NCBI GenBank assembly: GCA_951813045.1
Contig: CATOTF010000002.1
Coordinates: 4,030,001 to 4,094,000, forward strand
Length of the DNA stretch: 64,000 bases
Direction of reading: 5' to 3'
Origin: an uncultured Rhizobiaceae bacterium
GTDB taxonomy: Bacteria; Pseudomonadota; Alphaproteobacteria; Rhizobiales; Rhizobiaceae
Part shown: positions 46,629-54,652 of the stretch, one piece after another
How positions within the stretch are numbered: the first letter of the stretch is position 1
Layout of the letters: each line of letters opens with the position of its first letter
The notes under the pieces: generated by a model
Seen by the model: only the letters and a program-made list of their open reading frames with translations
Told to the model about the DNA's origin: nothing
The model's database searches: none
Made by a program: the position numbers and the translations under genes

Positions 46629-47051
46629 CTAAAACGGCTTAACCACCACCATAATGACGATGACAACCATCAATACAGCAGGCACTTCATTTATTATTCT
46701 AAAAAAACGAGGCGATTTTGAATTTCTGTCTTCCGCGAACGCTTTCACATAGCCAACCAACGCAAAGTGTATTCCTGACAAAACAATCACGCAGGTTAAT
46801 TTTATCATAAACCATGGATCAGCCCAGGTGTTATAAAGTGTGGCTGTCCAAATCCCAAATACCCAAGTTGCAATCATTGAAGGCGTTGCAATTGCCTTCA
46901 TTAACCGACGCTCCATAACTTTAAACGTCTCAGATTGATCAGAGCCAACTTTGGCGTCGCAGTGATATACCAACAACCGGGGTAAATAGAGAAGTCCTGC
47001 CATCCAAGCTATGACTGATATGACATGTAGTGATTTAATCCAAAGATCCAT
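46629..47051 (-). CDS. hemJ: Protoporphyrinogen IX oxidase HemJ
   Basis: About 140 residues, four to five membrane helices. It has the conserved start LWIKSLHVISVIAWMAGLLYLPRLLVYH with the heme-liganding His, ERRLMKAIATPSMIATWVFG, and LTCVIVLSGIHFALVGYVKAFAED. ATG 47051 is preferred over an upstream TTG. It lies directly downstream of hemE, so two heme-pathway genes abut the origin, as in other alphaproteobacteria. Confidence 0.93.
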   Translation of the reverse strand: MDLWIKSLHVISVIAWMAGLLYLPRLLVYHCDAKVGSDQSETFKVMERRLMKAIATPSMIATWVFGIWTATLYNTWADPWFMIKLTCVIVLSGIHFALVGYVKAFAEDRNSKSPRFFRIINEVPAVLMVVIVIMVVVKPF

Positions 47052-47080
47052 ATCCAACCCCAATATCTCTTAAACCAGTT

Positions 47081-48121
47081 TTATCTACTAAAAGACTTAA
47101 CGCGAGTCACCATCTGTTGCACATGTTCAATGCTGGTCTCTGGTGTAATCCCATGCCCCAGATTGAACACCAATGGACCATCAGCCAAATTCTCTAAAAC
47201 AGCATCAATCCCTTGATCCAACGGACTTCCCCCCGCAATTAATCTTTTGGGATCAAGATTACCTTGGATAGGACTATCAGTTTGCAACTCCTGAGCAAAC
47301 GACATGGGGATCGTCCAATCAAGGCCAATCATATCAACGCCTGTTATTTTTGCGTATCCTTTATAAAAAGCACCAACACCTTTTGGAAAACCAATTATCT
47401 TCGCTTCCGGTCGAACCGCCCTGATCTTTTTAACTATCTCGGCAACGGGTTTTACGCACCATTTTTCAAATTGATCTTCATCCAACACGGACGCCCAAGA
47501 ATCAAAGATCTGAACAGCATCAGCACCATTATCCAATTGGGCTATCAGATATTGAGAAGAAGCCTCAACCAAAACATCCATTAGTTTTTGGAAAGCAACC
47601 GGACTGTTAAGGGCGAATTGACGGGCGGGGCCCTGATCGGGAGTTCCATGTCCAGCAATCATATAGGTTGCAACCGTCCAGGGAGCTCCACAGAAGCCCA
47701 AAAGCGCTGTTTCCTGAGGTAGACATTCCCGTAGCCGTTCTACTGTTTCTAAGACAGGTGACAGGTGATTAATCACACTATCACTGACCAACGTGTCGAT
47801 GCGTTCTTCATCAACTGTCTCAACGATAGGGCCTCTGCCTTCTTCAAAGCGAACCCCTACGCCCAATGCGTCTGGAATGACAAGTATGTCAGAAAAAAGG
47901 ATTGCTGCATCGAAACCGAACCGTCTGATAGGCTGTAATGTTACTTCTACAGCAAGTTCAGGATTATAACACAGATCAAGAAATCCACCTGCTTGCTTCC
48001 GTGTTTCCTTGTATTCAGGCAAATAACGACCTGCTTGTCTCATCATCCAGATTGGTGGTGTGGTTAGGGTTTCTCCATTTATAACTCTTACGATGTCTCT
48101 ATCAGAGGATTTCATCGGCAT
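47081..48121 (-). CDS. hemE: Uroporphyrinogen decarboxylase
   Basis: Decarboxylates uroporphyrinogen III to coproporphyrinogen III. About 346 residues with [77 protein letters not shown] and GNLDPKRL. The start is uncertain: ATG 48121 has GGGGA upstream, while the frame reaches back to a GTG at 48154. The 5' side borders the predicted replication origin. Confidence 0.97.
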   Translation of the reverse strand: MPMKSSDRDIVRVINGETLTTPPIWMMRQAGRYLPEYKETRKQAGGFLDLCYNPELAVEVTLQPIRRFGFDAAILFSDILVIPDALGVGVRFEEGRGPIVETVDEERIDTLVSDSVINHLSPVLETVERLRECLPQETALLGFCGAPWTVATYMIAGHGTPDQGPARQFALNSPVAFQKLMDVLVEASSQYLIAQLDNGADAVQIFDSWASVLDEDQFEKWCVKPVAEIVKKIRAVRPEAKIIGFPKGVGAFYKGYAKITGVDMIGLDWTIPMSFAQELQTDSPIQGNLDPKRLIAGGSPLDQGIDAVLENLADGPLVFNLGHGITPETSIEHVQQMVTRVKSFSR

Positions 48122-48336
48122 CTGCTTTTCCCCAACTAAGCCAATCAAGCTCACTGTATGTGTGTTATATTTGATTCTTATTAGAGTCAGTGGATTGTGG
48201 GATTATTAGATCATCAACAATCGTCGGCCCGAATTACGAATGATGATCTGTTTAGGACAAAATCGTCAAAATGGAAACGATAGCGGGGATAACTGTTTTC
48301 ACACTTTATTTACAATGGTTTGAGTTAGAAACATAA

Positions 48337-48351
48337 TTAACAAAAGGTTAA
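48337..48351. promoter_or_regulatory. CtrA-type site 1
   Basis: TTAA-CAAAAGG-TTAA: two TTAA halves with exactly seven bases between them, in the A/T-rich part of the predicted origin. It matches the Caulobacter CtrA core; a following A replaces the preferred C, while the reverse strand reads TTAACC. Confidence 0.65.
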
Positions 48352-48365
48352 TTACTTCTAACAAT

Positions 48366-48381
48366 TTAATGTAATGTTAAC
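48366..48381 (+). promoter_or_regulatory. CtrA-type site 2
   Basis: TTAA-TGTAATG-TTAAC is an exact match to the full CtrA consensus TTAA-N7-TTAAC. It lies 14 bases from site 1 and 12 bases before a DnaA box. Confidence 0.72.
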
Positions 48382-48392
48382 CGTGCCCAATC

Positions 48393-48401
48393 TTTTCCAC
48401 A
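48393..48401 (+). promoter_or_regulatory. DnaA box (one mismatch)
   Basis: TTTTCCACA against the consensus TTATCCACA, inside the predicted origin immediately after CtrA-type site 2. Confidence 0.65.
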
Positions 48402-48489
48402 TCGGCAAACATTCATCATGGCTGGCTAACTTGTGGATCGATTTTTAGGCAATGGGTAAAAAATTGACCTCTTTCCCTTAAAGTCCGAT

Positions 48490-48498
48490 TTATCCACA
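48490..48498 (+). promoter_or_regulatory. DnaA box (perfect)
   Basis: TTATCCACA, an exact consensus 9-mer 41 bases before the downstream start codon. A weaker box TGCTCCACA follows at 48500-48508, and CGATCCACA lies on the opposite strand at 48432-48440, similar to the weak TGATCCACA boxes of Caulobacter. Confidence 0.8.
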
Positions 48499-48538
48499 TT
48501 GCTCCACACATTTACCCAACCGAAAATAATTATACCCC

Positions 48539-49390
48539 ATGAAAAACTGGATTCGAAAAGCTCGAGAGAAGGTTAGTAAAAAAACATTCTACCATTTGCA
48601 TCTGATATCAGACTCAACTGGTGAAACCTTGATTACCACAACCCGCGCAGCGGCGGCTCAATATACCAATTGGCGCCCGGTAGAGCATATAACTTCCATG
48701 GTTCGATCAACCGAAAAACTGGAAACGGCATTGGAAGCGGTCGATAAGAATCCAGGGATGGTGCTTTATACCATGGTGGATAAGGAGCTGGAAAACCTGC
48801 TTAAAACCAGATGCCGCGCCTTATCAGTACCATCTCTTAATGTGTTAGCCCCGATAACGAACATATTCGACACATTTCTCGGCGACAAAATATCCGGTCG
48901 AATGGGTGCACAACATGCACTGGATGAAGACTATTTTGGTCGTCTCGACGCGATCCGTTTCGCTATGGCCCATGATGATGGAAACTTACCTGATGATGTC
49001 GAGGAAGCGGATATAATTCTTATTGGAATAAGCCGAACATCAAAAACACCGACGTCCATCCATTTGGCGCAACGGGGAATGAAAGCCTTCAATATCCCGC
49101 TGGTTCCCGGAATTGAGTTGCCACAGCAAGTCATCGCCGCTCAAAAACCGCTTGTGGTTGCACTCGTTGCGTCGGCAGAGCGGATTTTACAAGTGCGGGA
49201 AAATCGACTTTTAGCCTTTGATCGGGACATATCTAACGATGCTTACGTAGATAGAGCTTCAATCCAGGAAGAACTCGTTTGGACCCGACGACTGTGTAAG
49301 GAAAATGGCTGGCCCATGATCGACGTTTCCAAACGCTCTGTCGAGGAAACAGCGGCGGCTATTCTTGCACTGAGAAAGCAGGCAAATTAA
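48539..49390 (+). CDS. Pyruvate phosphate dikinase/PEP synthase regulatory kinase-phosphorylase (DUF299)
   Basis: 283 residues. It has YHLHLISDSTGETL at the N-terminus, IGISRTSKTPTSIHLAQRGMKAFNIPLVPG (the ADP-dependent kinase P-loop-like region of the family) and LVALVASAERILQVRENRL. The family reversibly phosphorylates PEP synthase or PPDK. It is the counterpart of the gene beside Cori in Caulobacter, which supports the origin call. Confidence 0.93.
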   Translation: MKNWIRKAREKVSKKTFYHLHLISDSTGETLITTTRAAAAQYTNWRPVEHITSMVRSTEKLETALEAVDKNPGMVLYTMVDKELENLLKTRCRALSVPSLNVLAPITNIFDTFLGDKISGRMGAQHALDEDYFGRLDAIRFAMAHDDGNLPDDVEEADIILIGISRTSKTPTSIHLAQRGMKAFNIPLVPGIELPQQVIAAQKPLVVALVASAERILQVRENRLLAFDRDISNDAYVDRASIQEELVWTRRLCKENGWPMIDVSKRSVEETAAAILALRKQAN

Positions 49391-49445
49391 ACATCATAGA
49401 CGATTTGATCTGTATCCATCCAACGTCGGGTAGCATGGGACACTT

Positions 49446-50042
49446 ATGACAGAAATTATATTGGCATCCGGTAGTCGCCATCGGGCGAAACTATTGGACG
49501 ATGCCGGTCTGGTCTTCGGCCAAATTCCTTCTGATCTTGATGAGCGCGCAATCGAAGCGCCGCTTGAGCAAGCTGATGTGCATCCTGAGGACAGGGCAGA
49601 GATTCTGGCCGAGGCAAAAGCTGTGGACGTTAGTGAACATAACAACGGTTTTATAGTGATCGGTTGTGATCAGATTCTCTCGCTGGACGGTGAGGTTCTT
49701 CACAAACCAAAAGATATGAAAGCGGCCAGACAACGTCTTCTGGCCTTATCCGGAAAAACTCATTTTCTTCACTGCGCAGTGGTTCTGGTGAAAAACGGCC
49801 AGACCATTTGGCGTCACGTATCCACCTGCTCCATGACGATGCGCGCGGTGTCGCCAGAGTTTATCGGGCGTCATTTGTCAAATGTCGGCGAGACCGTTCT
49901 GTCGAGCGTCGGCGCGTATCAGATTGAAGGCACCGGAGTGCAGCTTTTTGAAAAAATTGAGGGCGATGTTTTCTCCATCATCGGTCTACCACTTCTCCCC
50001 TTGTTAGAAGCATTAAGAGCAGAAGGTGTCATAGATGGATGA
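49446..50042 (+). CDS. maf: Maf-like nucleoside triphosphate pyrophosphatase
   Basis: 198 residues. It has ILASGSRHRAKLLDDAGLVF (Maf motif SxSxxR), an EAKAVDVSEHNNGFIVIGCDQILSLDGEVLHKP core with the conserved Asp, and GAYQIEGTGVQLFEKIEGDVFSIIGLPLLPLL at the C-terminus. It hydrolyses non-canonical or modified NTPs. It overlaps aroE by 8 bases in a maf-aroE-coaE-dnaQ unit typical of alphaproteobacteria. Confidence 0.95.
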   Translation: MTEIILASGSRHRAKLLDDAGLVFGQIPSDLDERAIEAPLEQADVHPEDRAEILAEAKAVDVSEHNNGFIVIGCDQILSLDGEVLHKPKDMKAARQRLLALSGKTHFLHCAVVLVKNGQTIWRHVSTCSMTMRAVSPEFIGRHLSNVGETVLSSVGAYQIEGTGVQLFEKIEGDVFSIIGLPLLPLLEALRAEGVIDG

Positions 50043-50880
50043 CATCAAACGCACCTTTGTCACCGGTTGGCCGGTTGAACATTCACGGTCTCCGATTATT
50101 CATAATCATTGGCTGGCGAAGGCTGGTATTACCGGGGAATACCTAATACGACCGCGTACCGTTGATGACTTTCAGAGTTTTATTAAGTCCTTTGCAAGTG
50201 AGGGGTTTCTTGGTGGTAATGTCACCATTCCCCATAAAGAAACCGCATATGAGCTGGTTGATGAATTAGACGCTGCCGCCAAACGCCTGGGAGCGGTGAA
50301 TACAGTATGGCTTGAAGACGGTGTACTGAAAGGTGGCAATACCGACGGATACGGGTTTTTAGCGAATCTTGATGACCGGGCTCCTGGTTGGGATGATAAA
50401 GACCGTATAATAAGAGGTGCACTTGTACTGGGGGCTGGGGGTGCCGCGCGCGCCATCGTTGACGGGTTGGTTGAGCGGGGTTTTTCCCCGGTGTTTATTG
50501 CAAACCGGACAGTTGAGCGGGCACAGGCACTGGCTGATAAATTCGGAGAGTCATGCGAAGCGATCAGCCTTGATGATGTTGGAAGCGCCTCTGCCATATC
50601 ATTCGTGGTCAATACAACATCAATTGGCATGAATGATGATCAGTCTCCGCTCGATCTTGCCGGATTTGAAAACGATATTGTGGTCAACGATATTGTTTAC
50701 ACTCCGCTCATAACACCCTTACTCAAACAGGCCAGTCAACTTGGCCTGACACCTGTTGATGGGTTGGGAATGCTGCTGCATCAAGCAGTGCCGGGGTTTG
50801 AACGCTGGTTTGGTATTCACCCGGAAGTGACGGAAGAACTTCGCGCGCTGGTTATTACAGATTTGGGTGAGCCGAAATGA
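50035..50880 (+). CDS. aroE: Shikimate dehydrogenase
   Basis: NADPH-dependent reduction of 3-dehydroshikimate. It has 281 residues: GWPVEHSRSPIIHNHWLAKAGI (shikimate site), GGNVTIPHKETAYELVDELDAAAKRLGAVNTVW with the catalytic Lys, NTDGYGFL, VLGAGGAARAIVDGLVERGF (nucleotide site) and GLGMLLHQAVPGFERWFG. It overlaps coaE by 4 bases (ATGA). Confidence 0.97.
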   Translation: MDDIKRTFVTGWPVEHSRSPIIHNHWLAKAGITGEYLIRPRTVDDFQSFIKSFASEGFLGGNVTIPHKETAYELVDELDAAAKRLGAVNTVWLEDGVLKGGNTDGYGFLANLDDRAPGWDDKDRIIRGALVLGAGGAARAIVDGLVERGFSPVFIANRTVERAQALADKFGESCEAISLDDVGSASAISFVVNTTSIGMNDDQSPLDLAGFENDIVVNDIVYTPLITPLLKQASQLGLTPVDGLGMLLHQAVPGFERWFGIHPEVTEELRALVITDLGEPK

Positions 50881-51479
50881 CAGTGTTTTTAGGATTAACC
50901 GGCTCCATCGGCATGGGTAAATCCACCACGGCTCAGATGTTTATCGATGCCGGTATTCCCGTCCATGATTCAGACGCATGTGTTCACCGGTTATACGCTG
51001 GAAAAGCCGCTCCTATGATCGAGGAAGCCTTTCCAGGGACGACAAATAAAGACGGTGTCGACCGTGGGCTACTGGGAAAGCAGGTTATTGGAAACGACAG
51101 TGCGATGAAAAAGCTGGAGGCGCTCATTCATCCATTGGTACGTGAGGAAGAAATCACGTTTAGGCAAAAGACCGTTCAGTCCGGAGCAAGCTTGGCGATT
51201 TTGGATATACCGCTCCTGTTTGAAACCGGAGGAGCCGAACGAGTTGATGGTATTATCGTTGTTACAGCACCGGCTCGTATCCAGCGGGAAAGGGTTTTGG
51301 CCCGCGATGGCATGACCGCGGAGAAGTTTGAATCAATTCTTGAAAGACAGGTACCGGATGAGGAAAAAAGATCCCGTGCTGATTTCATTATCGATACGTC
51401 TAAAGGCTTGGAATTCGCAAGACAGGCGGTAGAGAATCTGATTGAATCGGTTATGGCCAACAACGATATTTCAAACTGA
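50877..51479 (+). CDS. coaE: Dephospho-CoA kinase
   Basis: Last step of coenzyme A synthesis. It has 200 residues: FLGLTGSIGMGKSTTAQMF (Walker A), GIPVHDSDACVHRLY, EALIHPLVREEE, LAILDIPLLFETGGAERVDGIIVVTAP and a lid region with REERVLARDGMTAEKFE-like residues. It overlaps aroE and is followed 16 bases later by the dnaQ start. Confidence 0.97.
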   Translation: MTVFLGLTGSIGMGKSTTAQMFIDAGIPVHDSDACVHRLYAGKAAPMIEEAFPGTTNKDGVDRGLLGKQVIGNDSAMKKLEALIHPLVREEEITFRQKTVQSGASLAILDIPLLFETGGAERVDGIIVVTAPARIQRERVLARDGMTAEKFESILERQVPDEEKRSRADFIIDTSKGLEFARQAVENLIESVMANNDISN

Positions 51480-51495
51480 ATCATGGGATAAACTG

Positions 51496-52203
51496 GTGCG
51501 CGAGATAATCTTCGATACTGAGACCACAGGCCTGTCGGCAAACGACGGTGATAGAATAATTGAAATTGGCGCAGTGGAGATGGTCAATAAATTTCCTACT
51601 GGGCGCACGTTTCACGAGTATCTTCACCCGGGCGACCGGGAAATTCATCCAGACGCCCAAAAGGTCCACGGAATTTCATTGGAACAGCTGAAAGATAAGC
51701 CGTCGTTCAAAGATATATTGCCGAAATTTATGGAATTTTTCGAAGATGGAACATTGATCGCCCATAACGCGAAATTTGATATCGGATTTTTTGATGCAGA
51801 ATTAAAACGCGTTGGTGAAAAACCGATAGATACCACGCGCGTGGTCGATACTTTGGCGATCGCGAAACGGAAGTTCCCCGGTGCTCGTAATTCGCTGGAT
51901 GCCCTGTGCGACCGGTTCGGGATTTCACGGGCATCAAGAACATTACACGGCGCGCTGCTGGATTCCGAATTGCTTGCAGATGTTTATATTGAACTCACCG
52001 GCGGTAAGCAGGTCGGAATGAGCCTGGAAGTTGCAGCAGAGTCCGGCCCAATAAATGTAGTAGATGATGGTAGTTTTGTTACCCGGTCACGAATAAGATC
52101 GAAGCCTTTACCCAATCGGGTAAGTGATATGGAAAAATCGGCTCACGCGGAGCTTATGGATAAGATTGGCGATGGTGCCATCTGGAATAAATGGGCAAAT
52201 TGA
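51496..52203 (+). CDS. dnaQ: DNA polymerase III epsilon subunit (3'-5' proofreading exonuclease)
   Basis: About 235 residues from GTG 51496. Exonuclease motifs: EIIFDTETTGLSANDGDRIIEIGAVEM (Exo I, Asp and Glu), IAHNAKFDIGFFDAELKR (Exo II) and SRTLHGALLDSELLADVYIELTGG (Exo IIIe, His and Asp), a DEDDh enzyme. The frame extends 18 codons into coaE, but the domain starts at the GTG, with GGGA upstream. Confidence 0.96.
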   Translation: MREIIFDTETTGLSANDGDRIIEIGAVEMVNKFPTGRTFHEYLHPGDREIHPDAQKVHGISLEQLKDKPSFKDILPKFMEFFEDGTLIAHNAKFDIGFFDAELKRVGEKPIDTTRVVDTLAIAKRKFPGARNSLDALCDRFGISRASRTLHGALLDSELLADVYIELTGGKQVGMSLEVAAESGPINVVDDGSFVTRSRIRSKPLPNRVSDMEKSAHAELMDKIGDGAIWNKWAN

Positions 52204-52213
52204 ACAGCGGATT

Positions 52214-52447
52214 TCAGCTCCAACGGAAAAGCCCTATTATTGCGGACGCAGCATAAAAGAACTGCAGGGCAAAAAACGCCCAGCGCCTGTCAATAAATCC
52301 CCACGCAGCAAAAAGAAGCGCTGAGATCAGTAGAAGCGCAAAACCGAGCACTTCATTACCCGTGTTGGATGCAATCAGCAGGGCATAGACCATGGCCAAC
52401 ACTGAGCCGCTGACTTCAAACACCGTAACCCACCGGGCTTTATTCAT
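52214..52447 (-). CDS. Small membrane protein (77 aa)
   Basis: Three predicted membrane helices (about 7-27, 32-51 and 56-74) separated by short loops with N, GN and DRRW. The family is not recognised. It is convergent with dnaQ, separated by 10 bases, and downstream of secB on the same strand but behind a hairpin. The amphipathic spacing and clean start make a real gene likely. Confidence 0.6.
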   Translation of the reverse strand: MNKARWVTVFEVSGSVLAMVYALLIASNTGNEVLGFALLLISALLFAAWGFIDRRWAFFALQFFYAASAIIGLFRWS

Positions 52448-52502
52448 GTTTTATGTCCAATCCAACATTTTAATGCCGTTGTTTCTAGGCCCGACATAAA
52501 AA

Positions 52503-52526
52503 TGGCGCGATCACCGGACCACGCCA
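52503..52526 (-). terminator. Possible terminator after secB
   Basis: On the minus strand TGGCGTG pairs with CGCGCCA (seven pairs, one G-U) around a short loop, 28 bases after the secB stop. A short T-run follows. Probably ends secB transcription, with read-through to the small membrane-protein gene. Confidence 0.5.
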
Positions 52527-52553
52527 ATTTACTCTCAACGCATAAGCCGTTGA

Positions 52554-53063
52554 TTAGTTCGTCATTTGTGATTTGACCTGTTCTTCAGCCATGCGTTGTT
52601 GGAACAGGGCAGCAAAATCAACCGGATCGATCATCAGCGGCGGGAAGCCACCGTTACGTGTTGCGTCTGCGACAACCTGACGCGCAAACGGGAACAGAAG
52701 GCGAGGACACTCGATCAGGATCGCAGGGGCAACGGCTTCTTCCGGAATATTAGTCAACCGAAACACACCGGCATAGGTGAGCTCGACGTTAAACATCGTA
52801 TCAGCGTCTTCGCCTGCATTGGCTTCCAGCTTTAATTCAACTTCAAAGTCGGTTTCTGAAAGCGGGTTCGCATTCACATTGATGTTGATGTTAATTTCCG
52901 GAGAATCTTCGCGTGGTCGTAGAGAGTGGGGTGCGTGAGGGTTCTCAAATGACAGGTCTTTAATATATTGCGCCAATACATTTAGTGATGGTGCTTCGCC
53001 TGTTGCTTCTGCAGCAGCAGCTTCATTTTTAGTCTCTGCCTTTTTTTCACTTTTCTTGGCCAT
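52554..53063 (-). CDS. secB: Protein-export chaperone SecB
   Basis: 169 residues. [19 protein letters not shown] is the defining N-terminal strand-helix. [41 protein letters not shown] and [42 protein letters not shown] follow. The N-terminal 25 residues are a Lys/Ala/Glu-rich extension. It forms a tetramer handing preproteins to SecA. Confidence 0.97.
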   Translation of the reverse strand: MAKKSEKKAETKNEAAAAEATGEAPSLNVLAQYIKDLSFENPHAPHSLRPREDSPEINININVNANPLSETDFEVELKLEANAGEDADTMFNVELTYAGVFRLTNIPEEAVAPAILIECPRLLFPFARQVVADATRNGGFPPLMIDPVDFAALFQQRMAEEQVKSQMTN

Positions 53064-53202
53064 TTAAAATCTTTCTGATTTTGTATCTGTTGACTGAATT
53101 TAGGTGATGGCCAATAGCCCCCGCCTGGAAAATCGGATTGGGCGTTAACACGGTAGCTCCAAACTGGCAAGGAATTGCAGGACGATCATATCTTTTCATG
53201 GG

Positions 53203-53736
53203 TTATTCAGACTTGTTCCAGGGGGATTTCGGGTCTGGTTTGCCAGAAGAAAATTCTTCGGCGTCCAGATCGATGACCGGACCTTCCCCATCGATATCAT
53301 CATTAGCGGAGGGATGCCCTGGATTTGCGTGGGAATTGTCGCCAAAGATGCCACCGGCAGCCAATCCGCCGGGCCCTGTCACTTTGATACGAGTGGAAAT
53401 AAATTTCCATATTGCGCCCCGGACAAAGGGTACAAAAAGCAAAAACCCGATACTATCGGTTACAAACCCTGGTGTGAGCAGCAGAATACCGGCAACCAGA
53501 ATCATGGCACCATCACCCAACGCGCGACCGGGAAGGCGGCCTTCATTCATCTCAGTTTGTATTTTATTGATGAGACTAAGACCTTGATGGCGTAATAGTG
53601 CTGTGCCGATAATCGCAGTTACCAGAATCATTCCCAATGTCGCAGCAATGCCAATTTTATCGCCAATTGCCAGAAAAGTCCCAATTTCTACAATTGGTAC
53701 CACCAGTAAAAGAAATGGTAGAAGGGTAATTCGCAT
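53203..53736 (-). CDS. fxsA: FxsA-family membrane protein
   Basis: 177 residues. Membrane segments are in LPFLLLVVPIVEIGTFLAIG, GIAATLGMILVTAIIGTALL and ILVAGILLLTPGFVTDSIGFLLFVPFVRG, matching FxsA (suppressor of F exclusion of phage T7 in E. coli). The C-terminal 55 residues are hydrophilic, Gly/Asp/Pro-rich. It is adjacent to secB and divergent from the Tim44-like gene, an order shared by many alphaproteobacteria. Confidence 0.92.
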   Translation of the reverse strand: MRITLLPFLLLVVPIVEIGTFLAIGDKIGIAATLGMILVTAIIGTALLRHQGLSLINKIQTEMNEGRLPGRALGDGAMILVAGILLLTPGFVTDSIGFLLFVPFVRGAIWKFISTRIKVTGPGGLAAGGIFGDNSHANPGHPSANDDIDGEGPVIDLDAEEFSSGKPDPKSPWNKSE

Positions 53737-53916
53737 TAGCAGCCTGTTTAAATCGTAGGGTTTGAAGGTTGATTAATACCCTATATAGGATTGATCTGAA
53801 AAATTGGCAGTCCTGAGCAAGAAAATTGGACGTCACTGCTGTTCGTCCTATATGAAGAATAAATCGGGGTCGATTCCGTATCCCATAACCTAATAAAGTG
53901 AAGTCAGCGGTTTCCC

Positions 53917-54615
53917 ATGGAATTTGACCTATTTACCCTTTTCTCCTTTGCCGCAGCAGTGTTTGTGTTTTGGAAACTACGCAGCGTGCTCGGCACCCGC
54001 AACGGTAGCGAACGGCCACCATACGACCCCTATGCCAAGACCGATAATGCGGACGCAAACCAAGAGGCCGATAATGTGGTCACACTTCCTGGGGCTAAAC
54101 GAAATGCAACGGAAGGTGAAAAATCATCAAACGAACAGGCAATTGATGCAATCTCAGGTAAAAGTAAAAGCCTGAAACAGGGGCTGACCGCGATTTGGTC
54201 ACGCGACCCTGCATTTGAGCCAAATCAGTTTCTTGACGGTGCTAAAATGGCCTATGAAATGATAGTGACCGGTTTCGCCGACGGGGACAAACGCGCGTTA
54301 AAAGGCCTGTTGTCCAAGGAAGTTTACGAAAACTTTGAAACGGTCATAAACGACCGGTCAGGTCGAGGGGAGAAAGTTCAGGCCAGTTTCGTAGGCATTG
54401 AAAAGGCTGACATTAAAGCTGCCGGACTTTCCAAGGATGATGCACAGATCACAGTAAAATTCGTTAGCCAGATGATATCTGCCACTCTGGATGAGAACGA
54501 TGAAGTGGTTGAGGGTGATTTACAGGAAGTAGCGGAAATTATCGACGTGTGGACCTTTGCCCGTCCGGTAAAATCCCGCGATCCCAATTGGAAGTTGGTT
54601 GCTACCGACGAGTGA
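53917..54615 (+). CDS. Tim44/TimA-like inner-membrane protein
   Basis: 232 residues. The N-terminal hydrophobic segment FTLFSFAAAVFVFWKLRSVLG is followed by a disordered linker (about 25-85) and a Tim44-like domain: FEPNQFLDGAKMAYEMIVTGFADGDKRALKGLLSKEVYENFE and VVEGDLQEVAEIIDVWTFARPVKSRDPNWKLVATDE. It is homologous to the mitochondrial import-motor subunit. The bacterial role is unsettled. It lies upstream of mltA, as usual in alphaproteobacteria. Confidence 0.94.
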   Translation: MEFDLFTLFSFAAAVFVFWKLRSVLGTRNGSERPPYDPYAKTDNADANQEADNVVTLPGAKRNATEGEKSSNEQAIDAISGKSKSLKQGLTAIWSRDPAFEPNQFLDGAKMAYEMIVTGFADGDKRALKGLLSKEVYENFETVINDRSGRGEKVQASFVGIEKADIKAAGLSKDDAQITVKFVSQMISATLDENDEVVEGDLQEVAEIIDVWTFARPVKSRDPNWKLVATDE

Positions 54616-54652
54616 TATCAAACGCTCGTTCTAAAAGTGGTGAGGCAGACTA

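Larger units (their letters stand above)
48155..48538. other. Predicted chromosomal replication origin (oriC) region
   Basis: A non-coding stretch between hemE and the PEP-synthase regulatory-protein gene, the position of Caulobacter Cori. It contains a perfect DnaA box (48490-48498), a one-mismatch box (48393-48401), two weaker ones (48432-48440, 48500-48508), two exact CtrA-type sites and an A/T-rich core at about 48325-48381. GANTC sites occur at 48173-48177 and 48184-48188. Genes on either side read outward and the parABS locus is close by. Confidence 0.82.
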
